Shown piece by piece: positions 1 through 7,439 of a DNA stretch of 15,266 bases. The stretch comes from Pavlovales sp. CCMP2436 (Eukaryota; Haptophyta; Pavlovophyceae; Pavlovales). The notes below the pieces were generated by a model, which searched no databases, was not told the DNA's origin, and worked only from the letters and a program-made list of their open reading frames with translations. The stretch is taken from the NCBI GenBank assembly GCA_026770615.1, contig MU632033.1, positions 11,427 to 26,692 on the forward strand. The letters are read 5' to 3'. How positions within the stretch are numbered: the stretch's first letter is position 1; each line of letters opens with the position of its first letter. The translations under genes and the position numbers were made by a program.

Positions 1-137
1 AAAGCGCACATGATCGTTGGTGATGAGGAAAGCGCACATCACGAACCCGCCGCGGAAAGCGCACATGATCGTTGGTGATGAGGAAAGCGCACATCGCGAA
101 CACGCCGCGGAAAGCGCACATCACGAACTCGCCGCGG
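1..137. repeat. Alternating 28/27-bp tandem repeat array
   Basis: Two related units alternate in the order A-B-A-B-B. Unit A (28 bp) is at 1-28 and 56-83 and the two copies are identical. Unit B (27 bp) is at 29-55, 84-110 and 111-137, with a few substitutions between copies. Both units begin with the same 11 bases (aaagcgcacat) and then diverge. The array runs off the left edge, so its full size is unknown. The lack of unique spacers rules out CRISPR. A diverged unit-A-like copy may lie at 349-375. It is probably host satellite or a repeat-rich host exon next to the element, but a terminal repeat of the element is not excluded. Confidence 0.8.
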
Positions 138-658
138 AAGCCGACGCGGTCGCACCAGGCCGCCGAGGGGCAGGGGGCCGCCGCCGCCGAGCTCCACCAG
201 TCCGCCAACAAACCCCCCGTCCTTTACCGTCCCGTCCGGAGTCGCTCACGTCATTTTTGCCGCCATCATTTTTTAAAGAGGGGTGTTCGGAGTCCCATCT
301 TTTTTCAAGGTAGAAACCAAACATGATCAAATAAGATCGCACACGGTCGAAGCGCACGATCGTAAATGAGTCAGGACGGCTTTTCCCGCTCGGTCTTTAG
401 TGACTTTATTTACATATTCTTCTTTTATAGAGAGTTCTAAAAAATAATCTAAGAATTACAGAGAGATGGTTTTGCAAATCAAAAAAAAATACTGAAAACG
501 ATTCTCCATAGCCGGACGGCACAGATCGAAAAAAGAGCGCACCTTGTGAACGCACTAGCGCCATACTCCTTTAGGAGCGAGCCACAATGCCGTGCGCAAG
601 TCATTTTGGATCATGCGCTTCAACCGTGTATGCTCATAATTGACGATCACGCTAGACT
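138..658. other. Left flank without a recognisable gene
   Basis: This stretch holds no convincing coding region; the short open frames crossing it look like chance products of GC-rich repeat sequence. It begins GC-rich (about 138-240, probably host) and turns AT-rich (about 380-500, including a run of nine A at 481-489). The change in base composition may mark the transition from host DNA into the viral element, but I see no terminal inverted repeat or target-site duplication that fixes the boundary. It also contains the region downstream of the leftward 432-aa gene ending at 659, so transcript-end signals for that cluster could lie here. Confidence 0.45.
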
Positions 659-1957
659 CTACGGTGGTGCTTCACGTCCCCGACGCTGCGCAACGAATCC
701 CGTAAGCGTGTCGGCAATGGTCTTCCTTGCCGCGGCCTCCTGTCGTTGCTGCTTCCGAAGCGCAGCGGCCTTGGTTCTCTTTTCCGTGGCCAACAAAAGG
801 GCGTCGTCTATACGTTTCTGGTCGATACTTTTTGCCTTGCCGCTCTGTTTAAAGCGACTTGCGATCGTCTGAAGAGCATCCTGCTCGTGAAGCTGTCTTG
901 CTTTTTGAATATTGTACTCACTAATCACGAGGTTGCCCACAGCGGTCAGACTGATGAAGGTCAGAGAGAACCTGTCTGGAGGGATTTGTGCATTCGCCAG
1001 ATAGCTGAGGCGGTACTGGTCACGCGTGTCCGCTATGAATTGTGTTAGGTCTTTGACTGCGAGAAGATCGACCGTACGCATGGTTGGACGTTGCAGCTCG
1101 ACCCACACAGGCGCCTGTGATTTTAGGTGTGCAACCTCCTCCGACTCACGCACCGCGGTCATCTCAGCAGCCTTTGCGAGAACACTAACGGCCTCTGGGT
1201 CTTCGCCGGTCACGTAAGGTGAAGGATGCGGATTTGATTGTATCACAGGAACACCGGTGATAGTCATAGCCTCTTCGACGGGTTTAGACGATGTCGACGG
1301 AGACTTCCTGCTTCCCCTAATCGGTGTCGCCGGCGATGCACTAGGACCGGCGGCTTGGGTCGTGATCTGTATTTTAGGCACTGCAACCGATGATATCGCC
1401 GGTGCCATTGGATTGAAAATCTGACGAACACCAGGAACTTGCTGAACGATGTACGTCGGAGGTGCAGTGACAGACCCGGCTAGATTCATACTCAGCTGAC
1501 TCGGTGCGACAAAGCCCGTGGCGTCAACCGCACGTGCTCCCTCGAATGCGGCAGGCTGAATCCCCATTGAAAGCCTTTGAGCAAGAAACGGAGCGTCGCG
1601 CAAGCTGATATAGTTCTTGAGGGACGGGTCCGATGAGATCGTCACTTCTGGTATGCCGTACCCAACGTTTAATACAGTGAGCTCCCTTCTGTAAGGCTCA
1701 GGGGCAGATTCAGGCATGGGAACGCTATAGTCGATAAGAATAGGTTCCTTATGCAGAGTGAGTTTCACTGACGACTCGTCGAGTTGCACACCAGTCCACA
1801 TGTCATCGGACGGCCAAAGTCGAAACATTGCCCCGACATAGGGATTTCCGTCTGGGGTAGTGTAGAAGGTAGAGCGCGGTCGAGTGTCGGAGGACTTGAT
1901 TGCATACGGGTTCATAAATTGATCGCCATATTTTTCGTGATTCGCAAAGTGCGTCAT
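659..1957 (-). CDS. Hypothetical 432-aa protein, last gene of the leftward packaging cluster
   Basis: I do not recognise this protein. It starts at an ATG at 1955-1957, about 25 bp after the packaging ATPase stop, and ends at a TAG. A second Met at residue 15 is an alternative start. The N-terminal 170 residues look like a folded domain with mixed strands and aromatic residues. Residues about 170-250 are rich in Pro, Ser, Thr and Ala and are probably a flexible linker. The last 120 residues are helical and charged, with a Lys/Arg/Ala-rich tail suggesting a coiled coil or nucleic-acid contact. No signal peptide or membrane segment is visible. Its place beside the ATPase and capsid genes suggests a virion component such as a cement, vertex or DNA-associated protein, which is inference from position only. 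Confidence 0.75.
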   Translation of the reverse strand: MTHFANHEKYGDQFMNPYAIKSSDTRPRSTFYTTPDGNPYVGAMFRLWPSDDMWTGVQLDESSVKLTLHKEPILIDYSVPMPESAPEPYRRELTVLNVGYGIPEVTISSDPSLKNYISLRDAPFLAQRLSMGIQPAAFEGARAVDATGFVAPSQLSMNLAGSVTAPPTYIVQQVPGVRQIFNPMAPAISSVAVPKIQITTQAAGPSASPATPIRGSRKSPSTSSKPVEEAMTITGVPVIQSNPHPSPYVTGEDPEAVSVLAKAAEMTAVRESEEVAHLKSQAPVWVELQRPTMRTVDLLAVKDLTQFIADTRDQYRLSYLANAQIPPDRFSLTFISLTAVGNLVISEYNIQKARQLHEQDALQTIASRFKQSGKAKSIDQKRIDDALLLATEKRTKAAALRKQQRQEAAARKTIADTLTGFVAQRRGREAPP

Positions 1958-1976
1958 GATGTAATGGTGCTTGTCA

Positions 1977-1984
1977 TTTTTTTT
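1977..1984 (-). promoter_or_regulatory. A8 tract at gene junction
   Basis: On the minus strand a run of exactly eight A follows the ATPase stop codon (it shares bases with the TAA) and precedes the 432-aa gene start by about 20 bp. Identical A8-then-T tracts occur at two plus-strand capsid-gene junctions (3835-3842 and 4174-4181). This may be a transcript end or a promoter element for the structural genes; the role is inferred only from the recurrence. Confidence 0.3.
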
Positions 1985-2705
1985 AAGTTACAACTAATCT
2001 TGAAAACCGATTGTAGATCTCTCCAGAGCCAACATCGATCCACATGAATGCATGAGGGTCTCCACCCACCTTGAAAATATGTCGGTAAATAAGATCAAAC
2101 TCCTCTCGCGAGCGGGGTATAAGCTCTGACCGAACATTCTCGATCTCCTTCAAATTCGCTGATTTGAACAGCGCGATGTGCGAGACCAGCTTGCGCGTGC
2201 TGAGCGGTAGTGCATTAAAAGTTTGAGAAATGACCCACACGGAAAGCTTCAGATGACGACGATTTGCGATCGTTCGCTCGAGTTGCTTTCTCAACGAAGA
2301 GTCCTTCAACGAGGTCATAAAATCATCGATGAGCAGCAGACTCTCCTTGCCTGCCTTTGCCGACACCTCGCAGCAAGCAATGATTTCACTGAGAATCTCG
2401 CAATTGAACTCAAGTGCGAGCGAGTGATGACCCTTGAATGGGTTGTCTTTCATCGACTCGAACGATCCCCGAGGTACGAGTACGAACACGCGATTGAATT
2501 GATTTATGAAAATAGGCGGACGCTGTTGGGTCAAAAATGAGACGCTTAAACTGCTCTTGCCGCTGCGGGGTGGCCCGCAAAAAAGAATAAAACTGTGGTT
2601 CTGGGGTAGCGGACGAGGGACGCCGTGGTACGGTGTATTGCACAAAAACGTAGGCGTGTGTACTTTTATTTCGTTGACCTCCTCTACGATCGTTGGAGGA
2701 CTCAT
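1983..2705 (-). CDS. A32-like genome packaging ATPase (FtsK/HerA superfamily)
   Basis: This 240-aa protein is the motor that drives viral DNA into preformed capsids, a hallmark of double-jelly-roll viruses. Walker A reads GPPRSGKSS at residues 44-52. Walker B is LLLIDD at about 123-128, with the two acidic residues expected for Mg and catalysis. A polar segment VISQTFNALP at about 158-167 matches the sensor-like motif that follows in A32 ATPases. The size is typical of the Polinton/virophage members (about 200-260 aa). It starts at ATG 2703-2705, only 5 bp after the end of the upstream 101-aa gene, and is followed within 26 bp by the 432-aa gene, so the three are probably co-expressed. The frame is intact. 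Confidence 0.9.
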   Translation of the reverse strand: MSPPTIVEEVNEIKVHTPTFLCNTPYHGVPRPLPQNHSFILFCGPPRSGKSSLSVSFLTQQRPPIFINQFNRVFVLVPRGSFESMKDNPFKGHHSLALEFNCEILSEIIACCEVSAKAGKESLLLIDDFMTSLKDSSLRKQLERTIANRRHLKLSVWVISQTFNALPLSTRKLVSHIALFKSANLKEIENVRSELIPRSREEFDLIYRHIFKVGGDPHAFMWIDVGSGEIYNRFSRLVVT

Positions 2706-2710
2706 CGTGG

Positions 2711-3016
2711 TTAACAGTAGCGGATATAATTCTCTCTGGGTGGTGCCGCAGGTGTGGTTATTGGAATAGGAGTGTGGACAGGTGGCAATGATGATGGTAC
2801 ACCTGGCACGCAGTAACCAAGCAGCTCCAGTCTAAGTTTTTCCATCTTGTGGTGCGTTCTCTCAGCATTGTATCGATCACGCGCAGCGGCAAGTGCACGA
2901 ACTTGACCGGGTGTCGCCTTTTTTTTAGCCGTCTGCGTCGACTGGTCGACGACTGGGATCGAGAGGCAGGTTGACTGACCTTCGGTGACAGGATCGCACG
3001 CCAGAGGTTCAGACAT
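2711..3016 (-). CDS. Hypothetical 101-aa basic/coiled protein, first of the leftward cluster
   Basis: The function is not recognised. I place the start at the ATG at 3014-3016 (MSEPLACD); the open frame extends 21 codons further upstream, but that would run into the divergent penton gene. Residues about 38-70 are Lys/Arg/Glu/Ala-rich and predicted helical (TPGQVRALAAARDRYNAER), the kind of short basic helix seen in many small viral proteins that bind DNA or partners. The C-terminal third is Pro/Thr-rich and disordered. It lies 5 bp upstream of the packaging ATPase and divergent from the minor capsid gene, with a shared short promoter region. A virion or packaging accessory role is inferred from context only. 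Confidence 0.6.
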   Translation of the reverse strand: MSEPLACDPVTEGQSTCLSIPVVDQSTQTAKKKATPGQVRALAAARDRYNAERTHHKMEKLRLELLGYCVPGVPSSLPPVHTPIPITTPAAPPRENYIRYC

Positions 3017-3059
3017 TATGATTGTATACAAGGAAAAAAATCTAGACGACCAGTACCAA
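3017..3059. promoter_or_regulatory. Short divergent promoter region
   Basis: These 43 bp separate the start codon of the leftward packaging cluster from the preferred start of the rightward capsid cluster. The stretch is AT-rich and includes tatac-like sequence and a run of seven A (3034-3040). If the penton gene instead starts at the ATG at 3018, almost no spacer remains, which is one reason for preferring the 3060 start. No specific motif could be assigned. Confidence 0.35.
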
Positions 3060-3836
3060 ATGACGAGCCAACAGTTCATATATTTGTCTTCGGCGTCGGC
3101 AGATTATTTTCCACTCGGTGAGTATCGTCGCGATTGTTGCGATTGGGACCTTGGTATACCGCTCAATTGCACACAAGACGAGAAAATACTGGTCCAACTT
3201 GCATCGGCGGCGATACCTATTAATCACTACACCGTTAATGCGTCAAACAACACATTCCGATTCGCTGACACCATCAATGCAGGTGTCTCATCGTTCGTCA
3301 TGGCACCTGGTCATTACTCGGGCATATCTTCATTCGTTACAGCCTTTAATGCTGCGTGGCTCGCGGCGTTTCCACTTAGAACTGCAACGGTCTCATACAC
3401 CGCTGGTGACGTCAAATTGAAAATTGTGAACTCAAGCGCAACAAACACGACCACCATATACCCCTTGGGATCTACAATGAACCAGCTTCTGGGGACTGGA
3501 AGCGTTTCCACCATCCTCACTTCTACAGTTGCCCAATTTCTACCCTGCTTCTACGACATGCGTGGACCTCGCGCAATACGTCTTATCGCCCCGCAGCTAG
3601 ATCTGCATACCACCGACTCGCTAGGCAACGGAAGTTCTCTAAATACATTCGCGTCAATCCCGATAAGCGTGCCGTGGGGCTCTACGCAGACTTTTTTGTC
3701 TCCGTTTTCAATGCTACTCGAAACCACACAAAAAAGCATCCCAACACTGCGTATTCAACTGGTGACAGACAACGGCGATCCGTTCGATACAAACGGGCTT
3801 GATTGGGCTTGCGCATTATCAGTTTTCATCGTCTAA
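3060..3836 (+). CDS. Penton / minor capsid protein (single jelly-roll family)
   Basis: This 258-aa protein matches the minor capsid (penton) family of Polinton-like viruses and related large DNA viruses. The N-terminus QQFIYLSSASADYFP fits the family opening, in which an F-[IV]-Y-L-x-S segment precedes a strand. The middle carries IPINHYTVNASNNTFRF, the typical I-P-x-x-Y-x-[IV]-N-x-x-N-N-x-F signature, followed by an x-P-G-x-Y-x segment (APGHYSG). The C-terminus ends TNGLDWACALSVFIV, matching the conserved N-G-x-D-W end strand. These pentons fill the fivefold vertices between major-capsid trimers. I chose the ATG at 3060; an in-frame ATG at 3018 would add 14 residues. The frame is intact and ends in TAA immediately followed by A-rich spacer. 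Confidence 0.8.
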   Translation: MTSQQFIYLSSASADYFPLGEYRRDCCDWDLGIPLNCTQDEKILVQLASAAIPINHYTVNASNNTFRFADTINAGVSSFVMAPGHYSGISSFVTAFNAAWLAAFPLRTATVSYTAGDVKLKIVNSSATNTTTIYPLGSTMNQLLGTGSVSTILTSTVAQFLPCFYDMRGPRAIRLIAPQLDLHTTDSLGNGSSLNTFASIPISVPWGSTQTFLSPFSMLLETTQKSIPTLRIQLVTDNGDPFDTNGLDWACALSVFIV

Positions 3837-3842
3837 AAAAAA
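3835..3842 (+). promoter_or_regulatory. A8 tract at penton / small-protein junction
   Basis: A run of eight A begins inside the TAA stop of the penton gene and is followed by tatg, 27 bp before the next gene's start. It is one of three A8-T tracts placed at junctions of structural genes (also 1977-1984 on the minus strand and 4174-4181). Confidence 0.3.
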
Positions 3843-3869
3843 TATGTGGGACTGTCACCACCAATCAAA

Positions 3870-4184
3870 ATGGGACTGTTCGGACGTCTATCGCAGGGAG
3901 CAAAGCACATCGGGCGCACTGCCGGGGCTGGAATAGGCTGCATCGGTCGCTTCACGAGCACGTTTCTTGCAAGCGCGGGGAAGGCAGCTCAGCAAGTAGC
4001 CGATATCGGTCACCAGGCACTAAAACTCGCAGAAGCTATACCTGTTTTAAAGAACATACCCATCGTCCAAGGCCTCGTAGGTGTAGGAAAGTCGATGGTG
4101 AACACGGTCGGGCTCGCCGGATCCGTTGCAAGCACTACTGGAGCAGTCGGTAAACTTCTGACCAATAAATTTGAAAAAAAATAG
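3870..4184 (+). CDS. Small Gly/Ala-rich amphipathic protein between penton and major capsid genes
   Basis: This 104-aa protein starts at the ATG at 3870; a GTG eight codons upstream is less likely. It is rich in Gly, Ala, Ser and Val with scattered Lys, and has two hydrophobic stretches (about residues 14-40, and 65-92 containing VGLAGSVASTTGAVGKLL). This pattern suggests membrane-active or amphipathic helices. Small proteins of this kind sit beside capsid genes in Polinton-like viruses and adenoviruses (compare adenovirus protein VI, an internal membrane-lytic capsid protein), but I see no specific homology. It lies 33 bp after the penton gene and 41 bp before the major capsid gene, so an internal virion or membrane-interacting role is plausible but inferred. 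Confidence 0.65.
   Translation: MGLFGRLSQGAKHIGRTAGAGIGCIGRFTSTFLASAGKAAQQVADIGHQALKLAEAIPVLKNIPIVQGLVGVGKSMVNTVGLAGSVASTTGAVGKLLTNKFEKK
4174..4181 (+). promoter_or_regulatory. A8 tract upstream of major capsid gene
   Basis: Eight A in a row encode the Lys-Lys end of the small protein, run into its TAG stop and lie about 45 bp before the major capsid ATG. It is the third member of the A8-T set found at structural-gene junctions. The intervening 4185-4225 is AT-rich and may hold the capsid promoter. Confidence 0.3.
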
Positions 4185-4225
4185 CACACTGAATTAAATA
4201 TCTAACGTACAGACACACAGATACG

Positions 4226-5504
4226 ATGAACGACACGGACCACCAGTACGCTCCCGCTATCCCGAGTTTTTATGATTTTTCACCCCGTCCACCAGCGGTA
4301 AAGAGTGAATGCATTCGGGCGTACATTACCCCAACAAACGGTGCCACATTCGCTCCAGGTGCGCAAATTACCATGGAGCTAGCGTGCGGCACACCCGGGC
4401 AGATGATCGATCCTAGCCAGACCGCACTCAGCTATCGCATATACAACGGTACATAACAGATTCTCCAGCTTGATAATTCGGCGGCATGTGTGCTGTCGCA
4501 AATCGACGTTTTCCACGGAAGTCGTCAACTCAGCAGTATCTCAGAATATAACCTTCTCCAGCAAGTCCTCACAAATTTTAGCTATGGCGCGGACGATTAC
4601 AAAACCAGCGGGACGATGCAAGACGTTGCGGATTACGCTCCTGCGGCTATCATGACCGCGGCGAATTTTACCCATGCTTACTACGCAAGACTCGGGGCAA
4701 CGATCGCTCCTGGAGCTTTTCTGACGGTCTGCATCCCACTGATCTCGATTCTTGGTTCCATGTCGATGCGTGCCTGGCCAATCTCACAAGCCAAGGAAAA
4801 TATCCGGACTGTCATTAAGCTCGCAGATGTACTGAATTACGGGAAATGGTCGGCCACCCCTGTTGGGACGTGTGCGATTGACAACTTCAAAATGTGGCTC
4901 TCGTATCTCCGTATTGACCCGAATGTCGAACGTAAAATGGTTATGGATCTAGGTGGCGTCGTGTCGATTCCGTGTGTTGATTTTGTCCAGGCGTCGACCT
5001 CAGTTGCAGCTGGAAGCAACTATGTTAGTATGCCGATCGCGGTGCGAGCGAAATCGGCCACCGCGATCTTCGTGGCAATTCGCAAACGGCAAACTTGGGT
5101 GCTCTGGGTGTGTTCAATTTGGATCGTTTCACGGGCGGAGATGTCGTCGGAAATGTTTCATACAGATTCCGAATCGGATCAACTATTATCCCATCATCTT
5201 ACGTCACCACCGGTGCAGAATCACGCTGGAGCTCATGCGCGCGCTGGGCATGCAGCTTTCGGAGTCTACGGCGCGCACGTGTGTTTCTGCCGCTGATTAT
5301 CTTTCCACAGCCTTTGTGATCGGTGTCTCACTGCAGTGCTTCCCGATGACCGAGGCTATGGGTGACGGTCTCCTCGTGGACAGCACTATCATCCTTGAAA
5401 TGAACTTGGGGACAGCCCAGACCAGTGCGATCCGTCTTGACGCCTTCGTGCAAATGGAGAAGACCCTTGTTTTTGCCAACGGCGCGATCACATTCGACGC
5501 CTAG
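4226..5504 (+). CDS. Major capsid protein, double jelly-roll type (interrupted by one stop and two frameshifts)
   Basis: This gene encodes a capsid protein of about 426 aa over its full span and is the probable hexon-forming major capsid protein. Signs are the position directly after the penton gene, and an N-terminal jelly-roll opening with VFHGSRQLSSISEYNLL, like the family's segment in which a surface loop precedes x-I-x-x-Y-N. A mid-protein AKSATAIFVAI strand and a C-terminal FRIGSTIIPSS segment also fit the second jelly roll. The gene is broken three times: an in-frame TAA at 4454-4456 (the same frame continues), a one-base loss near 5075-5085 and another near 5215-5225. Each side of every break stays protein-like. 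It starts at ATG 4226 and ends in TAG. It could be a decaying endogenous copy or an indel-rich assembly. Confidence 0.75.
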
Positions 5505-5579
5505 AGGGGGAGTGGATACTCATAAAAACAACAACAACAAAAAACAATTGTAACTATCATTACACTCCAAGCGAGATTG

Positions 5580-6266
5580 ATGATAGACACAGTTGAACGC
5601 CACACACAAGTAGGAAGAGCACTCTCAAACGCAAACATAAAGGGTAAACGCGTAAGTGGGATTTACGTAATCTGGCCAGGCTGGAGTAAGGTTCCGTTTC
5701 TCAAATTTGGTCTGACTACAAATATCTACAATCGAGCGATGCATGGTTATTCTCACTATATGCCCTATTCAGCACCCGGTAAATCGTTCGATCTGGTTGG
5801 GTACCTTGTCGTTTCACCAACACTCGTGCGGACTCGTGAGACACGCGTACTCAGTATGGCGAACAAGGAAAACGGATGGGAAGCACCTCCGCATGACAAG
5901 GAATGGCGTAGATGGCTAAGGGATTCGGATAGTGTTTACGCCGCGGTTGCCAAGCTGTTGACGGACCTTCGTACAGCCGTCGATGGCATCTGGTACGTTT
6001 TCGAGAGGGGTACGGGTAAGATCATGAAGCAAGGAGGATCGCATGTAACACTCGACCAAGCCTCGATTTTTCCTCTCGTACCAAATGTGCTCACACGGAG
6101 TCTGTGGCGACAAAACGTGAGGCAAGTTGGCAAAGTACAGGTCACGATCGGTCGTGGGGGTGGTGCGGAGGTGAGTGGGGTCGATGGTGGTCCAACACGT
6201 CGCTTCCGAAATGCACACACTCCTAAAGAATTATATATGGTGCCTTACACAGGGAGAAACATTTGA
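5580..6266 (+). CDS. GIY-YIG-like endonuclease
   Basis: This 228-aa protein starts at the ATG at 5580 after an A/C-rich leader. The N-terminal domain opens with SGIYVIW (about residues 28-34), the GIY strand. KFGLTTNIYNRAMHG follows, in which K-[FI]-G-[LI]-T-T-N-x-x-x-R corresponds to the YIG half with the catalytic Arg. A later TRETRVL (about residue 85) can supply the conserved Glu that binds metal. Spacing between the two halves is close to that of the family. The rest, including a Gly-rich segment at about 185-195, is not recognised. Such nucleases recur in Polinton-like viruses and may process DNA ends or act as mobile nicking enzymes. Its TGA stop overlaps the lipase start by one base, implying tight coupling. 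The alternative is a divergent DNA-binding protein with a degenerate GIY-YIG fold. Confidence 0.6.
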   Translation: MIDTVERHTQVGRALSNANIKGKRVSGIYVIWPGWSKVPFLKFGLTTNIYNRAMHGYSHYMPYSAPGKSFDLVGYLVVSPTLVRTRETRVLSMANKENGWEAPPHDKEWRRWLRDSDSVYAAVAKLLTDLRTAVDGIWYVFERGTGKIMKQGGSHVTLDQASIFPLVPNVLTRSLWRQNVRQVGKVQVTIGRGGGAEVSGVDGGPTRRFRNAHTPKELYMVPYTGRNI

Positions 6267-6883
6267 TGGCACCGAAAGACTGTGGTGCGGTCGGTAAAAT
6301 CCTACGACGAGACTTGCCAGCATTCCTACGAGCTTCGTACGCACCCCTCTACGCAGCCGGCATGGAGATGGGTAAGCTAGGCTACTCGATGGACTTGAAG
6401 TTGAGCTCAAACGAGACCAAGGTGTTTTTCTCAGCTGCCACAGGTGCAGTCGTGTGCTTCCGTGGAAGCGTGAACGCGGCGGATTGGGCCGAGAATCTGC
6501 AACTCGGCGTGGGCGTATTCGGTCCGAGACATCAAAGGTCCAAGGCACTCATGGAAAAGGTGCAGGCGAAATACGGACCGTCGCATGCGATCGGGCACTC
6601 ACTCGGAGGACACCTGGCAGAGCATTCAGGCGCGCGTGGGCTCATACTCATTGTGGAGAAGGCCGTGGACGTTCGTGACTTGGGTGCGCAGTCAAACCCC
6701 AACGAGCTCGATATCCGCGCAAAGGGCGATGCAGTCTCGGCTCTGTCTCACGGGGGCCATCGAGAGGAAGTAGCCCCCACCGGGAAGCCAGCGGCGGCAC
6801 CCCATCTCCTACCGGGACCCATTCGAGCTCCAATCGGCATGATCATCCGAGGGGTGTTCGCACACGACTATCGGCATATCTAA
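6266..6883 (+). CDS. Class 3 lipase-like alpha/beta hydrolase
   Basis: This 205-aa protein resembles the lipase class 3 (triacylglycerol/phospholipid esterase) family. GHSLGG supplies the nucleophile elbow with Ser112. CFRGSVNAADWAENL at about 66-80 matches the family's upstream F-R-G-[ST]-x-x-x-D-W oxyanion-hole segment. KGDAVSAL gives a plausible catalytic Asp155 (family G-D-x-V), and the C-terminal HDYRHI supplies His200 or His204. The triad is therefore complete in order. There is no signal peptide, and the length is short for a cellular lipase, consistent with a compact viral version. It starts at ATG 6266, sharing one base with the preceding TGA. A role in membrane penetration or release is likely by analogy with phospholipases of other small DNA viruses, but the substrate is unknown. 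Confidence 0.75.
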   Translation: MAPKDCGAVGKILRRDLPAFLRASYAPLYAAGMEMGKLGYSMDLKLSSNETKVFFSAATGAVVCFRGSVNAADWAENLQLGVGVFGPRHQRSKALMEKVQAKYGPSHAIGHSLGGHLAEHSGARGLILIVEKAVDVRDLGAQSNPNELDIRAKGDAVSALSHGGHREEVAPTGKPAAAPHLLPGPIRAPIGMIIRGVFAHDYRHI

Positions 6884-7081
6884 ACCAAAAAAAGAAGCCG
6901 AACCAGTTTCTTCCGGGTCAAAGTCGACACGTGAAGGTACACAGCTTGGGAAACTTTCGGTGATCGTGGGTGAGAACATCGGGGGGACGAGCATCGAAGG
7001 AGCGAACATTTCTGACAGCTTTCGAGTATGCTTGAGATCGCTCTTTGACACTTGTACGTTGTGCACTGCTGGTCAGACATT
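6809..7081 (-). CDS. Doubtful small gene, possibly frameshifted near its start
   Basis: An ATG at 7079-7081 opens a frame beginning MSDQQ. Shortly after, near 7060-7066, the adjacent frame becomes the more protein-like one, running about 85 codons with balanced composition (SDLKHTRKLSEMFAPS) to a stop at 6809. Joining the two would need a single-base shift, like the other breaks in this window. The 3' end overlaps the last 75 bp of the convergent lipase gene, which is unusual here. No family is recognised; the region may simply be the tail of a converging transcription unit. Confidence 0.25.
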
Positions 7082-7103
7082 GTGAAGTGGACCTTGAAAA
7101 TAA

Positions 7104-7439
7104 TTAAAAGATGACGCAACACGGATCTTCTTCGTCATCGTCAATCCTACATTCTTCAAAAGGGAAGATGATATCGGTGTGTCTTTTTAAGAGCAACTTG
7201 TATTGAGCTTCTCTACAAATAAAGCTACTCCTGTAAGTGGTAATAAAGTTGAAATTAACCTTGAAGTAGAGCATCCGGTCGTGGGAGAATCCGCCAACGA
7301 TTGTACCGTTGCTCATGGTTTTCACGTTGATCAGGCGTACATCTCCTTCGATTAATTTCATCTGATTTACGAGACGCGTGATCTCGTTTAACTTCGTCTC
7401 GAGGATTTGAAGATTGGTCGTGGCATGAAAATTTTGCAT
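7104..7439 (-). CDS. Hypothetical 111-aa protein with C-terminal CaaX box
   Basis: The gene starts at ATG 7437-7439 and ends in TAA. The N-terminal 40 residues are helical (LQILETKLNEITRLVNQMKL), with heptad-like hydrophobic spacing suggesting a short coiled coil. The middle is strand-like and aromatic. The tail is strongly acidic (DDDEED) and ends PCCVIF. The final four residues, CVIF, fit a CaaX prenylation signal (Cys, two aliphatic residues, then Phe, which favours geranylgeranylation), and the preceding Cys could be palmitoylated. If modified by the host, the protein would be anchored to the cytoplasmic face of a membrane. No homologue is recognised. The promoter and start region are duplicated upstream. 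Confidence 0.65.
   Translation of the reverse strand: MQNFHATTNLQILETKLNEITRLVNQMKLIEGDVRLINVKTMSNGTIVGGFSHDRMLYFKVNFNFITTYRSSFICREAQYKLLLKRHTDIIFPFEECRIDDDEEDPCCVIF

Noticed and set aside
1..137. CRISPR array
   Set aside because: The repeats are contiguous two-unit tandems with no unique spacers, and the window is eukaryotic/viral with no cas genes.
121..357. Open frame of 78 codons on the minus strand at the left edge
   Set aside because: Arg/Pro-rich composition typical of chance reading through GC-rich repeats; no homology or context supports it.
5041..5300. Programmed frameshifting in the capsid gene
   Set aside because: Several shifts of the same kind occur in unrelated genes, including the host reverse transcriptase, and no slippery heptamer plus structure is evident at these sites.
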